From: G963663315 sp965204925
GTDB taxonomy: Bacteria > Pseudomonadota > Gammaproteobacteria > Arenicellales > Poriferihabitantaceae
Reading direction: 5' to 3'
DNA: 64,000 nt
NCBI GenBank assembly: GCA_965204925.1
Contig: OZ242021.1
Span: 2,418,001 to 2,482,000 of the forward strand
The position numbers and the translations under genes were made by a program. The notes below the pieces were generated by a model that saw only the letters and a program-made list of their open reading frames with translations, was not told the DNA's origin and searched no databases. Below, one piece after another: positions 52,777-61,580 of this stretch (position 1 is the first letter of the stretch; every line of letters begins with the position of its first letter).

Positions 52777-53352
52777 TTATAACCGGTCGTTGCAATGATT
52801 GACGTATTCACAAGCGCAGCATTGAACAACCGTTGCACTGGATTCCGGCTTTGCTCCAAGTTGCAACATTTGCCTGATTTGGTCGGCCATCGCAAGCACT
52901 GCTTTTCGTCTTTCTGAATTTATGTCGAGGGTGTGCAAAACTGTGCCCTTGCCAACCAGGAATCCGATTCGACTCGGTTTGGAGAAATGATGTTCCAATA
53001 GCATGGCGTAGGCTACCAGTTGCAGTATATCTCCCCGCTTTTTATTGCTGACCGACAGTTTGAATTCAACGGCATAAACCGCGTCTTCGGTTTCAACAAC
53101 CATATCAACGATACCGTGAAGTCCGAGTGTGTCATTACGCATAACCAGATTGTGGTGTGTTTTTCCGGATACCAGTTTGAATCTGGACAAGTTACGGCGT
53201 TTCCACAATTTTTCTTCAAGCATATGGAAGTCCTCACCCTGTTTAACCCAGATTGGTCGATGAACGGAAATATCGGTTAATTCCATGTAATACACGACCC
53301 TTGGACAATAGCACCATTGACGAATCAGATTGACCGGGACGCTAGATAACAT
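52777..53352 (-). CDS. cas4: CRISPR-associated exonuclease Cas4
   Basis: The 191-aa protein starts at ATG 53352 (MLSSVPVNLIRQWCYCPRVV), overlapping the cas2 stop by 11 bp; longer starts inside cas2 are unlikely. A RecB-type nuclease core is visible in GLHGIVDMVVETEDAVYAVEFKLS (the D and ExK residues). The iron-sulfur cysteines lie in WCYCPR and the C-terminal CCACEYVNHC. Cas4 trims prespacers to set length and PAM orientation with Cas1-Cas2. Its presence, with a very large Cas9, marks subtype II-B. It is the last gene of the cas operon. Confidence 0.92.
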   Translation of the reverse strand: MLSSVPVNLIRQWCYCPRVVYYMELTDISVHRPIWVKQGEDFHMLEEKLWKRRNLSRFKLVSGKTHHNLVMRNDTLGLHGIVDMVVETEDAVYAVEFKLSVSNKKRGDILQLVAYAMLLEHHFSKPSRIGFLVGKGTVLHTLDINSERRKAVLAMADQIRQMLQLGAKPESSATVVQCCACEYVNHCNDRL

Positions 53353-53641
53353 CGGTTTCTTCCCAGTCTTTGAAGTCTCCGTCATTATGGCCGATAAAAT
53401 AACTTTGCCCCCTGCCATTAAAATTGGTATGTGTGATAAAAACCTTATCGGCGCTTTCGAGTCTGGTATTCAGATAGCGTTTGATCGCTTCCATTTCGGC
53501 CAGCGTCAAATAACCCCAGAATACGGATTTCTGTACCGGTTTGAGTCCGTGTTTCTCCAATTCCCTGAAGACGCTCGTGCGTATTTTGTTGTTTTCCACA
53601 TCGTAGCTGACGAGATATTCCTGTCGCAATGGGTAGGTCAT
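53342..53641 (-). CDS. cas2: CRISPR-associated protein Cas2
   Basis: The 99-aa protein has the Cas2 ferredoxin-like fold pattern: EYLVSYDVENNKIRTSVFRELEKHGLKPVQKSVFWGYLT, with the Asp of the first strand, followed by the helix and DKVFITHTN. It bridges Cas1 dimers during spacer integration. It starts 10 bp after the cas1 stop and overlaps cas4. The length is normal for the family. Confidence 0.93.
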   Translation of the reverse strand: MTYPLRQEYLVSYDVENNKIRTSVFRELEKHGLKPVQKSVFWGYLTLAEMEAIKRYLNTRLESADKVFITHTNFNGRGQSYFIGHNDGDFKDWEETDVI

Positions 53642-53651
53642 GGTCGTCCGG

Positions 53652-54608
53652 TTACCATTTGAACAAATAAGGCTTATAGGGTTTCTCCCTGTAAAACTGC
53701 CCGCACAGCCGATAGATCTGGCGCTGTATTATGTGTTCCAGTTTATGTTTCTTTTTGCGATATATGTACTTTCTGGCGCATGTGCTTTGTACTTCGGTAA
53801 TCAGCGCTTTTTTCAAAGTAGTGTCCAGGAAGTTTTTTCTTTCGCTTTGGGCGCGTAATTTGATTACGGCGCGGTCCACCACCCAAGCGCGATACTCTTC
53901 CATCATGTCCAGTACCAAGGCCATTTTGCCTGGTCGTTGTCTGTGCATAATACCGAGATAAGGTTCCAGTCCGGCATTAATTATTGAGTTCAGAATATAG
54001 CTGCTTAATACCGCATAGCCCAGATTCAGCATCACGTTGTTGATTTCCCGGCTGCCCCGGCCTTCCCGTTTCCGAAAAGACGAAGAAAATAATCCTGCCT
54101 GACGCAATCCATGAAAGTAGGCGCTGGCGCTGGCTCCTTCAAATCCCAGCAGGGTCTCGATATTTCGCGCCTGTTTCGCTTTGGCGGCGTTGAGCAGCAA
54201 TTCATCGGCTGCGGACTGCAATACCGGGTGGCGGTGATATTTACCCAGATAGTTCAGTACGGCGCGCTGGTTCTTGATCTTCGCAATGACGATTTGCTTG
54301 GCCAGTGGCAAGGTATCTCCCTGACAGAATGTCATTTGAGCCATACGCACGGCAACCACGCCATGTTGCGATTGTCCCAGAACGGTTGAATGCGCGACGC
54401 CGCGAAAATCCAGAAAGAACAGTTTGATTCCACGGCTGCTGAATGACTCAATCAAGTCACTGGACAGGCTGACTCCGCGCTTGGCGATAGAGACTGTGCA
54501 AAGGCGATTGAGCGGGTAGTGTCGGGTTTTGCCATCCTGCCTGACCGCCAGGCGGTGACTGTCCAGCCCCAGGAAAGAGCCGTAGTCACAGATGACAAGA
54601 TGTTTCAT
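53652..54608 (-). CDS. cas1: CRISPR-associated integrase Cas1
   Basis: The 318-aa protein begins MKHLVICDYGSFLGLDSHRL. The three metal-binding residues are visible: Glu in GFEGASASAYFHGLRQ, His in LGIMHRQRPGKMAL and Asp in LVLDMMEEYRAWVVDRAV. With Cas2 it inserts new spacers next to the first repeat. Its ATG overlaps the stop of the DUF2442 gene by one base (TAATG), so its translation is tied to the toxin-antitoxin-like pair upstream. Confidence 0.95.
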   Translation of the reverse strand: MKHLVICDYGSFLGLDSHRLAVRQDGKTRHYPLNRLCTVSIAKRGVSLSSDLIESFSSRGIKLFFLDFRGVAHSTVLGQSQHGVVAVRMAQMTFCQGDTLPLAKQIVIAKIKNQRAVLNYLGKYHRHPVLQSAADELLLNAAKAKQARNIETLLGFEGASASAYFHGLRQAGLFSSSFRKREGRGSREINNVMLNLGYAVLSSYILNSIINAGLEPYLGIMHRQRPGKMALVLDMMEEYRAWVVDRAVIKLRAQSERKNFLDTTLKKALITEVQSTCARKYIYRKKKHKLEHIIQRQIYRLCGQFYREKPYKPYLFKW

Positions 54609-54874
54609 TACGTGATTTTCGCCTTGAGCGGGAACCTGTCGGGATGTTTGATAATCTCTTTGGTCAAGTCAACGTCAATTGTCGGCCAGTAATAATGGTC
54701 AGGGGACAGTTCCTCTACATTCAGAATAGCTCCGATGGTTTGTTCCTTGAACCAGGGGAAGTCTTCGTACGGCATGAAAAGTTCTTCGTCTTGAGTAAGC
54801 AGCCATATTCCGTATGCGGATACATGGGTGACTTCAATTTCCGAAGTGTTTTTGCCAAGCGCTGATGATCTCAT
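54608..54874 (-). CDS. DUF2442 protein (toxin-antitoxin-like partner) inside the cas operon
   Basis: The 88-aa protein MRSSALGKNTSEIEVTHVSA continues with the DUF2442 core (YGIWLL, EELFMPYEDFPWFKEQTIGA, ILNVEELSPDHYYWPTIDVD, HPDRFPL). DUF2442 is found paired with DUF4160 in many bacteria and is regarded as a putative type II toxin-antitoxin or plasmid-stabilisation-type module; the roles of the two are not proven. The ATG at 54874 has GAGGAA eight bases upstream and overlaps the end of the DUF4160 gene by 41 bp. Its TAA overlaps the cas1 ATG. Confidence 0.85.
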   Translation of the reverse strand: MRSSALGKNTSEIEVTHVSAYGIWLLTQDEELFMPYEDFPWFKEQTIGAILNVEELSPDHYYWPTIDVDLTKEIIKHPDRFPLKAKIT

Positions 54875-55073
54875 GGTGGTGTTCCTCAATTAACTTTTCG
54901 ATATGCTTAATCTGTTTTTTCGAATAACGGAAATTTTTTGCGAGTGTAATTTCCGGGGTCAACCAGAATTTCGCTTCTCCCTCTGCTGAAAGCACATGAA
55001 CATGCCTGCGTGTTTCTTCTCTTGAAAAAAAGAAAAACCGGTATCCATCAGCCTTGAAAATTGTGGGGCTCAT
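54834..55073 (-). CDS. DUF4160 protein (toxin-antitoxin-like partner) inside the cas operon
   Basis: The 79-aa protein MSPTIFKADGYRFFFFSREE continues with RRHVHVLSAEGEAKFWLTP and a helical tail (KQIKHIEKLIEEHHHEIISA...), the DUF4160 pattern. It lies 23 bp after the cas9 stop and overlaps the DUF2442 gene. A GTG at 55112 would lengthen it into cas9 and is unlikely. Members are basic, small and always near DUF2442, which supports a two-gene module. No ribosome site of note precedes it, so it may be translated by readthrough coupling from cas9. Confidence 0.85.
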   Translation of the reverse strand: MSPTIFKADGYRFFFFSREETRRHVHVLSAEGEAKFWLTPEITLAKNFRYSKKQIKHIEKLIEEHHHEIISAWQKHFGN

Positions 55074-55096
55074 AAAGACTGTGTTGACGCATGGTA

Positions 55097-58000
55097 TTAA
55101 CCCGCCAACCACTCTTTTGCTTGGCGGGATTTGCTGATTGTGAATTCAATCATCTGCCCTTCCAGGGTAGTTTTAATGCTAACTTTTCGCCGGTTTCTGG
55201 GTAGCGCAAAAGGAGCATCAAACCATTTATACTGCGAAGACAGGCAATGGTAGTTGTCATTTTTACCCTGCTTCCGTGCTTTTTCCATTTCTTCTTCGTT
55301 TTCATGACAGATGATTTTTCCGATCCAGTCAGGCTTATTTTGCGGGAGAGATAAACTCTCCACCGAGGGAACGGTGAGACGTACCATACATCTAATTGCA
55401 TCCTGGTATATAATTTCCGCGTGCTTGATTCCGATCTTTTTCAGATTATCGGATAGCTTGTTGATTTCTTCTAAAGGAATTTTCTTCCATTCACGACCTT
55501 CCACATCCAAACTGTCGGGAATACCGGTGTAATGTTTTATGGGTACTGATCGTTTACTCAGTATAGTGTGTGGTCTGCCTTTCCCGTCATACCCGTATTT
55601 TGACAGACTCTCTTCGGAAACTATCTGGATGATCGGGGTTTTATCCCAAGATGCCCTTTGCAGACGAATATTTCCAATGTCTGCTTTAACGGGTAAAGAG
55701 AAGACTTTTCTTATTTTGTTATGCCCATTTTTAGATTGCTTGTTTGCAAATAGCGAGCAATTTTTTACAAATTCATAGAAAGGCCTTTCTTCTTCTGCCC
55801 TCAAAAGCAATTGATGAAATTTGCACCACTCACTCCAGACAGGTAATAAAACTCCGTCCTTTCTGAAATTTTTTTCCTGAACACAGTCAGCCCATCCGTC
55901 AAGAGCCTCCCTAACTGTTTTGGGGGGACGATCATTTTCCCTCGGCCTGATAAGCACTGTCTCCAGCGGTTTTTTGATGGTTTGATAGGACAAATTATCC
56001 AGAATTTTTGCAATTTTGATTTCTTGTTTGTTCGCACCAGTAGCGCCTGTTTCCATCAAAAACTGTTGACAGTTTTGTTTCAGGATACTCCACGTTTCAT
56101 AGCGCTCGTTGCCGGATGTTTGAAGGACAAACTTATTTTCCTGTAGTAGCAAAAAGTCTTCGGCGTCAAAATTCACAGAGTTGGAGTGATTGAAACCCTT
56201 CCTGAATGTTCCGTCCTTGAGTTTCAAAATCGGGAAGAAGTTTTCCCTAAAGATACTGTCACGATGGATTTGATAACTGATAGAGGGTTTTCTGTTTCTG
56301 GCAATCATTTGCCGATGGTGTGTCTCGACATCATAGGTCTTTCTTCTTTTTAGTTCCCTCGGATATCCCATTTCGTCCGGCTTGATTTGGATTGAACCGA
56401 ATATGGTTTTCTGAAATATCTCTCCTGTATCCTTGTCCGCCGGATATAGACGCGTAGAGTCAGGGATAGTGAGCCTGAGACCCCCTTCATTTTTATGCTG
56501 GTCGGCGGCTATGGCGAATGCCAGTTGAGCATCAATAAGGTGAGAGTAGGGTTCTTGTCTCGCCCCTTTCTCTTTGGAGTATTTTTCGTCTAACAAGCCG
56601 GCTTTTTCATATTCACTGCGCAGGTCCCGGATACCGTCACCCCTTGTGTTCGACTGCGCTTCCACACCAAAAAAGTCGAAAGACAGTAAGCCTTGTTTGC
56701 CGATAGTTCTGGCTTTTTTGTGGAGGTTGTTCGCGATGACTTCGGTGAAGTAGCGCTGTGTGCCATTAACCAGCGTTCGAGTGCGGTTATCAATGGCGCT
56801 GATGACTCTTTCACGCAAGGGATGTTCTTTCAGGAACAGGGCATGGCGGAAGGCTTTTTGTTGGTGTTGGGTCAGGTTAATAAAACTGCGGTACCGCCCA
56901 AATTTGAATGTCTCTCCCTCACCATCGCCGATCTGTTCAATAATCCATTTTTCAATCTCTTCGTCGGTACTTTTTCCAAACTGTTTTTGTTTGTAGGTCG
57001 AATCAAGATCTGCCAGTGAAAATTCCTTGTCTTGCTTGATTTCCTTGTTGCCCCGGCCGCTTGCCCAGATAAGATTCGCTTCGTCATTCAAAGCGCCCCA
57101 TTTGGAAGAGCGGGGAATAATGTGGTCTTTATCGCTACTATTCCCCAGAGATTGACCTGTATATGGACATCTCCCCCGGCTGGCCTCTTTGATGCGCTGA
57201 TCTTTTTCTTTAAGAAAATCTTGGGCATCGGAACGATCCAGAGCCTTGCCTTTTCTTGCTTTTGTCCTTTGACTTTTTACTAATTCCTCTTTCGATGGTT
57301 CAAACTCAAAGCGGTTCGATTCGGTAATAATGGGAACACAAACATGTTTCCCTGCCTGTAGTTCACATTCGATTTTCTTCCATTTGTCTTCCGCTATGGC
57401 GCCGCCGACAATCCGCGCCATACGCATGACGGCGCCATCAATGAGTCGGGTGGGGATGGCCGGCAAGCGGCTGGCTTTGGCAGAGTACTTATTCGAGTCA
57501 TTACCGTTGGGGATCGCAATAGACTGCATACGATGAGCGTTGTCGGCGCTGCAAATCGGGCAGGTATTGGAATATCCGTTGCGGTCCTTGAAAGCAATGT
57601 TGTAGATTTGCGCGAATGAAAAAGGGGAACGGAATTTCCCGGTTTTTTGATCGCGTACTTCTTGTTCATCTCCACGGAATAAATCCTCTCCGATTTTCCC
57701 GGAGATTTTTCCCAAGGATGTATGCAGTTTATAAAGTGGGTCTTTTTCGTCTTTATTCTGGATGGCGAGATTCAAGCGTGTCTTTAGCTCGCCTCTATGT
57801 TCTTTTTGGGCATTAGCGGATTTTTCGCATAAGCTCTTTAATCCACGAAATCTTTCCCCTTCCAGCCATGACACTAAATCATGATGATCGTCATCACTTT
57901 GACAGCCAACAATTTTCCGTAATTCATCAGGCGGGATTTGCAGTACGCCCGCCACATCATCAACGGATTGGCGTCGTTTCTGCCTCGGCTTTTGGTTGCA

Positions 58001-60073
58001 GTAGGTCAGCAGGCAATCTTTGTCATCAAAACGTCCGGCGCTCTCGTAGCCTCGCTCCTTGACATAGTGGTATTGCGGGTGGATGAACAATCTGCCGTCT
58101 TTCGCGCGTTGTCTCCATTTGTAGTATTTGCAAACCAGATGCAGAAATGTCTCTTTCTTCAGTAACCCTTCATCACTGTAATCCCTGCGTGTTTTCAGTT
58201 CATCCGGCAGTTCAGATTCTCCAATCGCTTTTTCCAGATTGCTCTTTGCTTTTTTCTTCTCTTGGTCGGTCGATTGCTTTTGCCGCCACTTTTTGACATG
58301 GCTGTAAATTTCGTTGAGTTGAAGCGGGTCATTCGCTTTTACCCGGTCAAAAATGAATTGCAGGGTTCGGGCGTCCAGAGTTTTTTGTGTATCCTTTTCA
58401 TGGTCCGGGAAATACGAACTGCCTTTACCGCTTTTCAGATTTTGCAGTTGATTTTCAAAATCACCCAGATAGCACTCTACAGTTTGCAGTTTCCTGAGTT
58501 CTGTCAGCCATGTCTGCCATTGAGGATACTCTTTGTCCAGAAATTTCGGATTCAGTATAAGGTTTTGACATTTGGGTGGACGGCGGTTGTTGTTGTCCTG
58601 ATAGGGCGGGATAGTGAGAACAGGGTCAGTTTCCAGCCAGAAATTGATGATTGTGTCCGGTCTGGCTTTTTTATAGTCATCCCAGGTTTTGCACAGTTTT
58701 TTGTAGTCGCCTGGTTTGTCGCAGCCTTTGTTTGTGTCCTTTTCCAGATTGACGCGCCACTCTCTCAGAATCCAGCGGTCAAATATATCTCTCAAGAGAG
58801 TTTCATCATTCCAGCAGTCGACGCTTGCATGCTTTTTATCATTGAAATATTTGCGTAATGGTTTGAGTTCCAGGTTGCTGAGGTGGCCGATCAATCTGAC
58901 GAGTTTTTCTTTATTCAGGCCCGGGTAACCGCCTGATTGCAGTGTCACGCAAAAATTCTTGAGATAACCACAAGTATGGTTCTTATCATTTAATACTTGT
59001 TTTACTTCCTTAAAGTATTGGCTACGGTGACGCCCACCCGATTCGAGTTCATCCAGCGTCTTGTGCAGGGCATATGCCAAGTGCCAGATATGACGCTTTT
59101 TCCACTCACGTTTTTCTTTCTCAAACTTGTCTCTCTCTTTCTTGTTTGCGTTTTGTGGTGATTCGGGTTGCCTAAAATCCTGTTCTTCCGGCTTGAAGTT
59201 TTCTGTCGTGAAATCCCAAACCGATGCTTTCAAATCTTCGTATTCTCTCGAGGTATCGGGCAGAGAGTTCAGTATTTGACAGACAACTTCTGGACTTTGT
59301 TTGTTGAGCCAGGTAACGAGGTCGTAAGAGGAAGAAGCGGATTTCCATTCAATTTCCGAACCGTCATCGTTTTTGGCAACAAAGTTTTCATCCAGTCCCT
59401 GTACTCCGTTTTGTTTCCATTTATCCCATATCCATTTGGATAACCGGGAAAGTTTGACTGGCGCACTGGATTTTTCTTCTATTCTCTCACCCTGTTTCCT
59501 GGTTTCGCAGTATTCCCGGAGTTTTTTCGTCCTGCTGGCAAATACTTGTCTTTCTTTGATACGGCTTGGCTCCTTGTTGATTGCCCCATAAAATTTACTT
59601 ACTTTTTCCTTGCCCTCATTAGCCCATTCGATCAAGGCGCCGGCAAAGTCGTATTCACCATTACTTGCGTCAATTTTCAACTCGTCCGGCAACAGTTCAT
59701 ACACTTCTTCGGGAAACCGCCTCAATATTTCTTCGTTATACTCTTCAGTCACGAAGGTGAATCCCCGACGATTGAGCAGAAAGCTGGTGGTCTGCTGAAT
59801 GTCCTTGTTCCACTCCAGTTCGAAGTGTTTTTCCCATATCAGTTTGAACAGACGTTTAACCATCTGGCGACGGTCGTAACCACGCCGCTGGTGGCGTGCC
59901 GCGGTTCTGTTCGCCATTAACAGCGTATAGTTGTTTTTCTCAAGTTGATAGACCTTGCCTTCCCTTTCGATATTCTCAATCAGGCTGTCTGCCTTATAGT
60001 GGGCAAAGTAAGCCCCTGTATTTTTAGCGCCAAGATCGATGGAAATCGGGCTGACGATGGATTTGTTTGACAT
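55097..60073 (-). CDS. cas9: Type II-B Cas9 (Csx12-like) RNA-guided endonuclease
   Basis: The 1658-aa protein is the size expected for subtype II-B. In order: RuvC-I with Asp13 (SPISIDLGAKNTGAYF); arginine-rich bridge helix at about 54-86 (MANRTAARHQRRGYDRRQMV); a long recognition lobe; a CPIC knuckle at 838-841; RuvC-II with Glu918 (PIITESNRFEFE); HNH with Asp983-His984 (KDHIIPRSSKWGALNDEANL); RuvC-III with His1178 and Asp1181 (YSHLIDAQLAFAIA); and the C-terminal PAM-interacting region. All catalytic residues are present. ATG 60073 is chosen because it places RuvC-I at the usual distance; a TTG 28 codons upstream is open. A TATAAT at 60159-60164 on the minus strand may be the -10. The gene is visibly AT-richer than the housekeeping genes, suggesting transfer. 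Confidence 0.97.
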   Translation of the reverse strand: MSNKSIVSPISIDLGAKNTGAYFAHYKADSLIENIEREGKVYQLEKNNYTLLMANRTAARHQRRGYDRRQMVKRLFKLIWEKHFELEWNKDIQQTTSFLLNRRGFTFVTEEYNEEILRRFPEEVYELLPDELKIDASNGEYDFAGALIEWANEGKEKVSKFYGAINKEPSRIKERQVFASRTKKLREYCETRKQGERIEEKSSAPVKLSRLSKWIWDKWKQNGVQGLDENFVAKNDDGSEIEWKSASSSYDLVTWLNKQSPEVVCQILNSLPDTSREYEDLKASVWDFTTENFKPEEQDFRQPESPQNANKKERDKFEKEKREWKKRHIWHLAYALHKTLDELESGGRHRSQYFKEVKQVLNDKNHTCGYLKNFCVTLQSGGYPGLNKEKLVRLIGHLSNLELKPLRKYFNDKKHASVDCWNDETLLRDIFDRWILREWRVNLEKDTNKGCDKPGDYKKLCKTWDDYKKARPDTIINFWLETDPVLTIPPYQDNNNRRPPKCQNLILNPKFLDKEYPQWQTWLTELRKLQTVECYLGDFENQLQNLKSGKGSSYFPDHEKDTQKTLDARTLQFIFDRVKANDPLQLNEIYSHVKKWRQKQSTDQEKKKAKSNLEKAIGESELPDELKTRRDYSDEGLLKKETFLHLVCKYYKWRQRAKDGRLFIHPQYHYVKERGYESAGRFDDKDCLLTYCNQKPRQKRRQSVDDVAGVLQIPPDELRKIVGCQSDDDHHDLVSWLEGERFRGLKSLCEKSANAQKEHRGELKTRLNLAIQNKDEKDPLYKLHTSLGKISGKIGEDLFRGDEQEVRDQKTGKFRSPFSFAQIYNIAFKDRNGYSNTCPICSADNAHRMQSIAIPNGNDSNKYSAKASRLPAIPTRLIDGAVMRMARIVGGAIAEDKWKKIECELQAGKHVCVPIITESNRFEFEPSKEELVKSQRTKARKGKALDRSDAQDFLKEKDQRIKEASRGRCPYTGQSLGNSSDKDHIIPRSSKWGALNDEANLIWASGRGNKEIKQDKEFSLADLDSTYKQKQFGKSTDEEIEKWIIEQIGDGEGETFKFGRYRSFINLTQHQQKAFRHALFLKEHPLRERVISAIDNRTRTLVNGTQRYFTEVIANNLHKKARTIGKQGLLSFDFFGVEAQSNTRGDGIRDLRSEYEKAGLLDEKYSKEKGARQEPYSHLIDAQLAFAIAADQHKNEGGLRLTIPDSTRLYPADKDTGEIFQKTIFGSIQIKPDEMGYPRELKRRKTYDVETHHRQMIARNRKPSISYQIHRDSIFRENFFPILKLKDGTFRKGFNHSNSVNFDAEDFLLLQENKFVLQTSGNERYETWSILKQNCQQFLMETGATGANKQEIKIAKILDNLSYQTIKKPLETVLIRPRENDRPPKTVREALDGWADCVQEKNFRKDGVLLPVWSEWCKFHQLLLRAEEERPFYEFVKNCSLFANKQSKNGHNKIRKVFSLPVKADIGNIRLQRASWDKTPIIQIVSEESLSKYGYDGKGRPHTILSKRSVPIKHYTGIPDSLDVEGREWKKIPLEEINKLSDNLKKIGIKHAEIIYQDAIRCMVRLTVPSVESLSLPQNKPDWIGKIICHENEEEMEKARKQGKNDNYHCLSSQYKWFDAPFALPRNRRKVSIKTTLEGQMIEFTISKSRQAKEWLAG

Positions 60074-60158
60074 AAGATATGGCGCCGGGTTTCGGGTTTG
60101 GGTACGCAAGAGCTTGATTGGAGTTGCTATGGTATGAATATCAGGCTCCGTTAGCAAG

Positions 60159-60164
60159 ATTATA
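60159..60164 (-). promoter_or_regulatory. Possible -10 element of the cas operon
   Basis: A perfect TATAAT on the minus strand lies 86 bp upstream of the cas9 ATG. No convincing -35 lies 16-18 bp before it, so the assignment is weak. Confidence 0.3.
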
Positions 60165-60280
60165 AATAAAGACGAGTAAATGCTCTCTCCTTTGGGCTCA
60201 CTTCTTGATTGGAAAAGACTGGTGTCGTTACGGTTATGTAGCGAGTAATGGGTTGTTTGTCTGTTTATGGGTCGGACAGT

Positions 60281-61474
60281 GCGGGTTAGCCTTTTCCCCG
60301 GGTCAGGACCGCGAATACTCCTGCACGAACGACATCAGGCTCGGGATACCCGGTTCGTAGTCATAGCCTCCGATTCGCCAGACATAACCCAGATGGGAAA
60401 GCTGCTCCAGTTTCCCCATGATGTCTCTGTCTGTGACAGGGTCACCATCGTCCGCCATACCTTTTCGAATGGCTTCCTCTACCGTGCGTTCGTGCAGGTA
60501 TGGCTGCGTGCCCTGAATAAAAGCATCGGCAATGCTTGCAGCTACAGTGAGCAAACCCGCTTTTTTTATCTCATCGAACCGAATTTGATACATGGCATCG
60601 CGTTTGCTTACCGTCTCCGCCTCTACCTCCTGAAGCATATCCATGGAAACTGTCCGCGCCCCGCTCTGTTGCATCCGCCGCGCCAGACAATCACCGTGGA
60701 CTTGCAGGAAAAAAGGGTAGCAGTGGGTGCGCTCCACGATTTCCTCAACGACACCGGACGCAAAGGATACGCCTGTTTCCTGTAACGGTACGATGATCGC
60801 GTCCCTGGCTTCTTCAGGTGATAATCTTCCTAATGGGAATAGTTCGCTACGGTCCCAGAATGAGGCATTGGCTTTTGCCAGGGTTGACTTCAAGTTCGGG
60901 GTGCCGGCCAGTACCAGCAGGAACGGATTGCCTTCTCTGCGTACCGTCTGGCTGGCGTTTAACAGGTCTTCTGCAATTTCCGGTTTCAACCTGTGAGCTT
61001 CGTCAATAATCAGGATAAGTGGTTTGTGTTTACACTTTTCGCTTAGCAGGTCTTCTGCTGCTGATAATGAACTGGATAAATCTATTTCAATACCCGCCGC
61101 TCCAAGCGCCCCTCCGACAGAACCGCTTGCCTTCTGGAGTCTGTCCTTGAATTTCTTTTTACCCCATAACAAATTGATTAACTGTTCCGGGGTCTTCATT
61201 TTACCCGGAGTAGCCCACACAATTTCCAGGGTTTTTCCTTCTTTTCTGGAGGTCTCTTTTTGCAGATAACTGAGCAGGGCGGTCTTGCCGTTACCACGGG
61301 GGCCGTAGACGAGCATATTTCGGCTGATCGGTTTCCGGTTTTTAAGAGCCTCGACACAATCCCGGAAATATTCCTGTTCACGCTTGCGCCCGGCCAGATA
61401 GGGCGGTATCCCGCCATCTCCCGGCGTAAACAGATGTTTGAAGTCTGGTTTGCTCATTGGCTTTTTCCAGGTGA
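60281..61474. repeat. 1.2-kb direct repeat, copy B (ATPase gene unit right of CRISPR-Cas)
   Basis: It has the same orientation and content as 48263-49458, with most differences between Walker A and Walker B of the encoded ATPase. Recombination between the copies would delete or amplify about 12 kb containing the whole CRISPR-Cas locus. Confidence 0.75.
60303..61457 (-). CDS. AAA+ ATPase, paralog 2 (upstream of cas9)
   Basis: The 384-aa protein has Walker A GPRGNGKT and Walker B LILIIDEAHR, as in paralog 1. The first 83 residues are almost the same as paralog 1 and the C-terminal third almost the same as paralog 3, but residues of about 85-142 are unrelated to either (KMKTPEQLINLLWGKKKFKD and onward). 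That middle part lies between the Walker motifs. The start is ATG 61457, by analogy with the paralogs; the frame is open 32 codons further. It is followed on the minus strand by the cas9 upstream region, and could share regulation with paralog 3. Confidence 0.8.
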   Translation of the reverse strand: MSKPDFKHLFTPGDGGIPPYLAGRKREQEYFRDCVEALKNRKPISRNMLVYGPRGNGKTALLSYLQKETSRKEGKTLEIVWATPGKMKTPEQLINLLWGKKKFKDRLQKASGSVGGALGAAGIEIDLSSSLSAAEDLLSEKCKHKPLILIIDEAHRLKPEIAEDLLNASQTVRREGNPFLLVLAGTPNLKSTLAKANASFWDRSELFPLGRLSPEEARDAIIVPLQETGVSFASGVVEEIVERTHCYPFFLQVHGDCLARRMQQSGARTVSMDMLQEVEAETVSKRDAMYQIRFDEIKKAGLLTVAASIADAFIQGTQPYLHERTVEEAIRKGMADDGDPVTDRDIMGKLEQLSHLGYVWRIGGYDYEPGIPSLMSFVQEYSRS

Positions 61475-61580
61475 TCGAGATGGTCGTGGATTCCCCATCT
61501 TGTTTGTCGCGCCGCGCCACACCAATCCTGCCCCAATTCAGCGACATTGTCAAAAATCAGGCTTTGATTCCCTCCCCGGG

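Noticed and set aside
60074..60157. Upstream TTG start adding 28 residues to Cas9
   Set aside because: RuvC-I is near the N-terminus in Cas9 proteins; ATG 60073 gives Asp13, close to the position known in the family.
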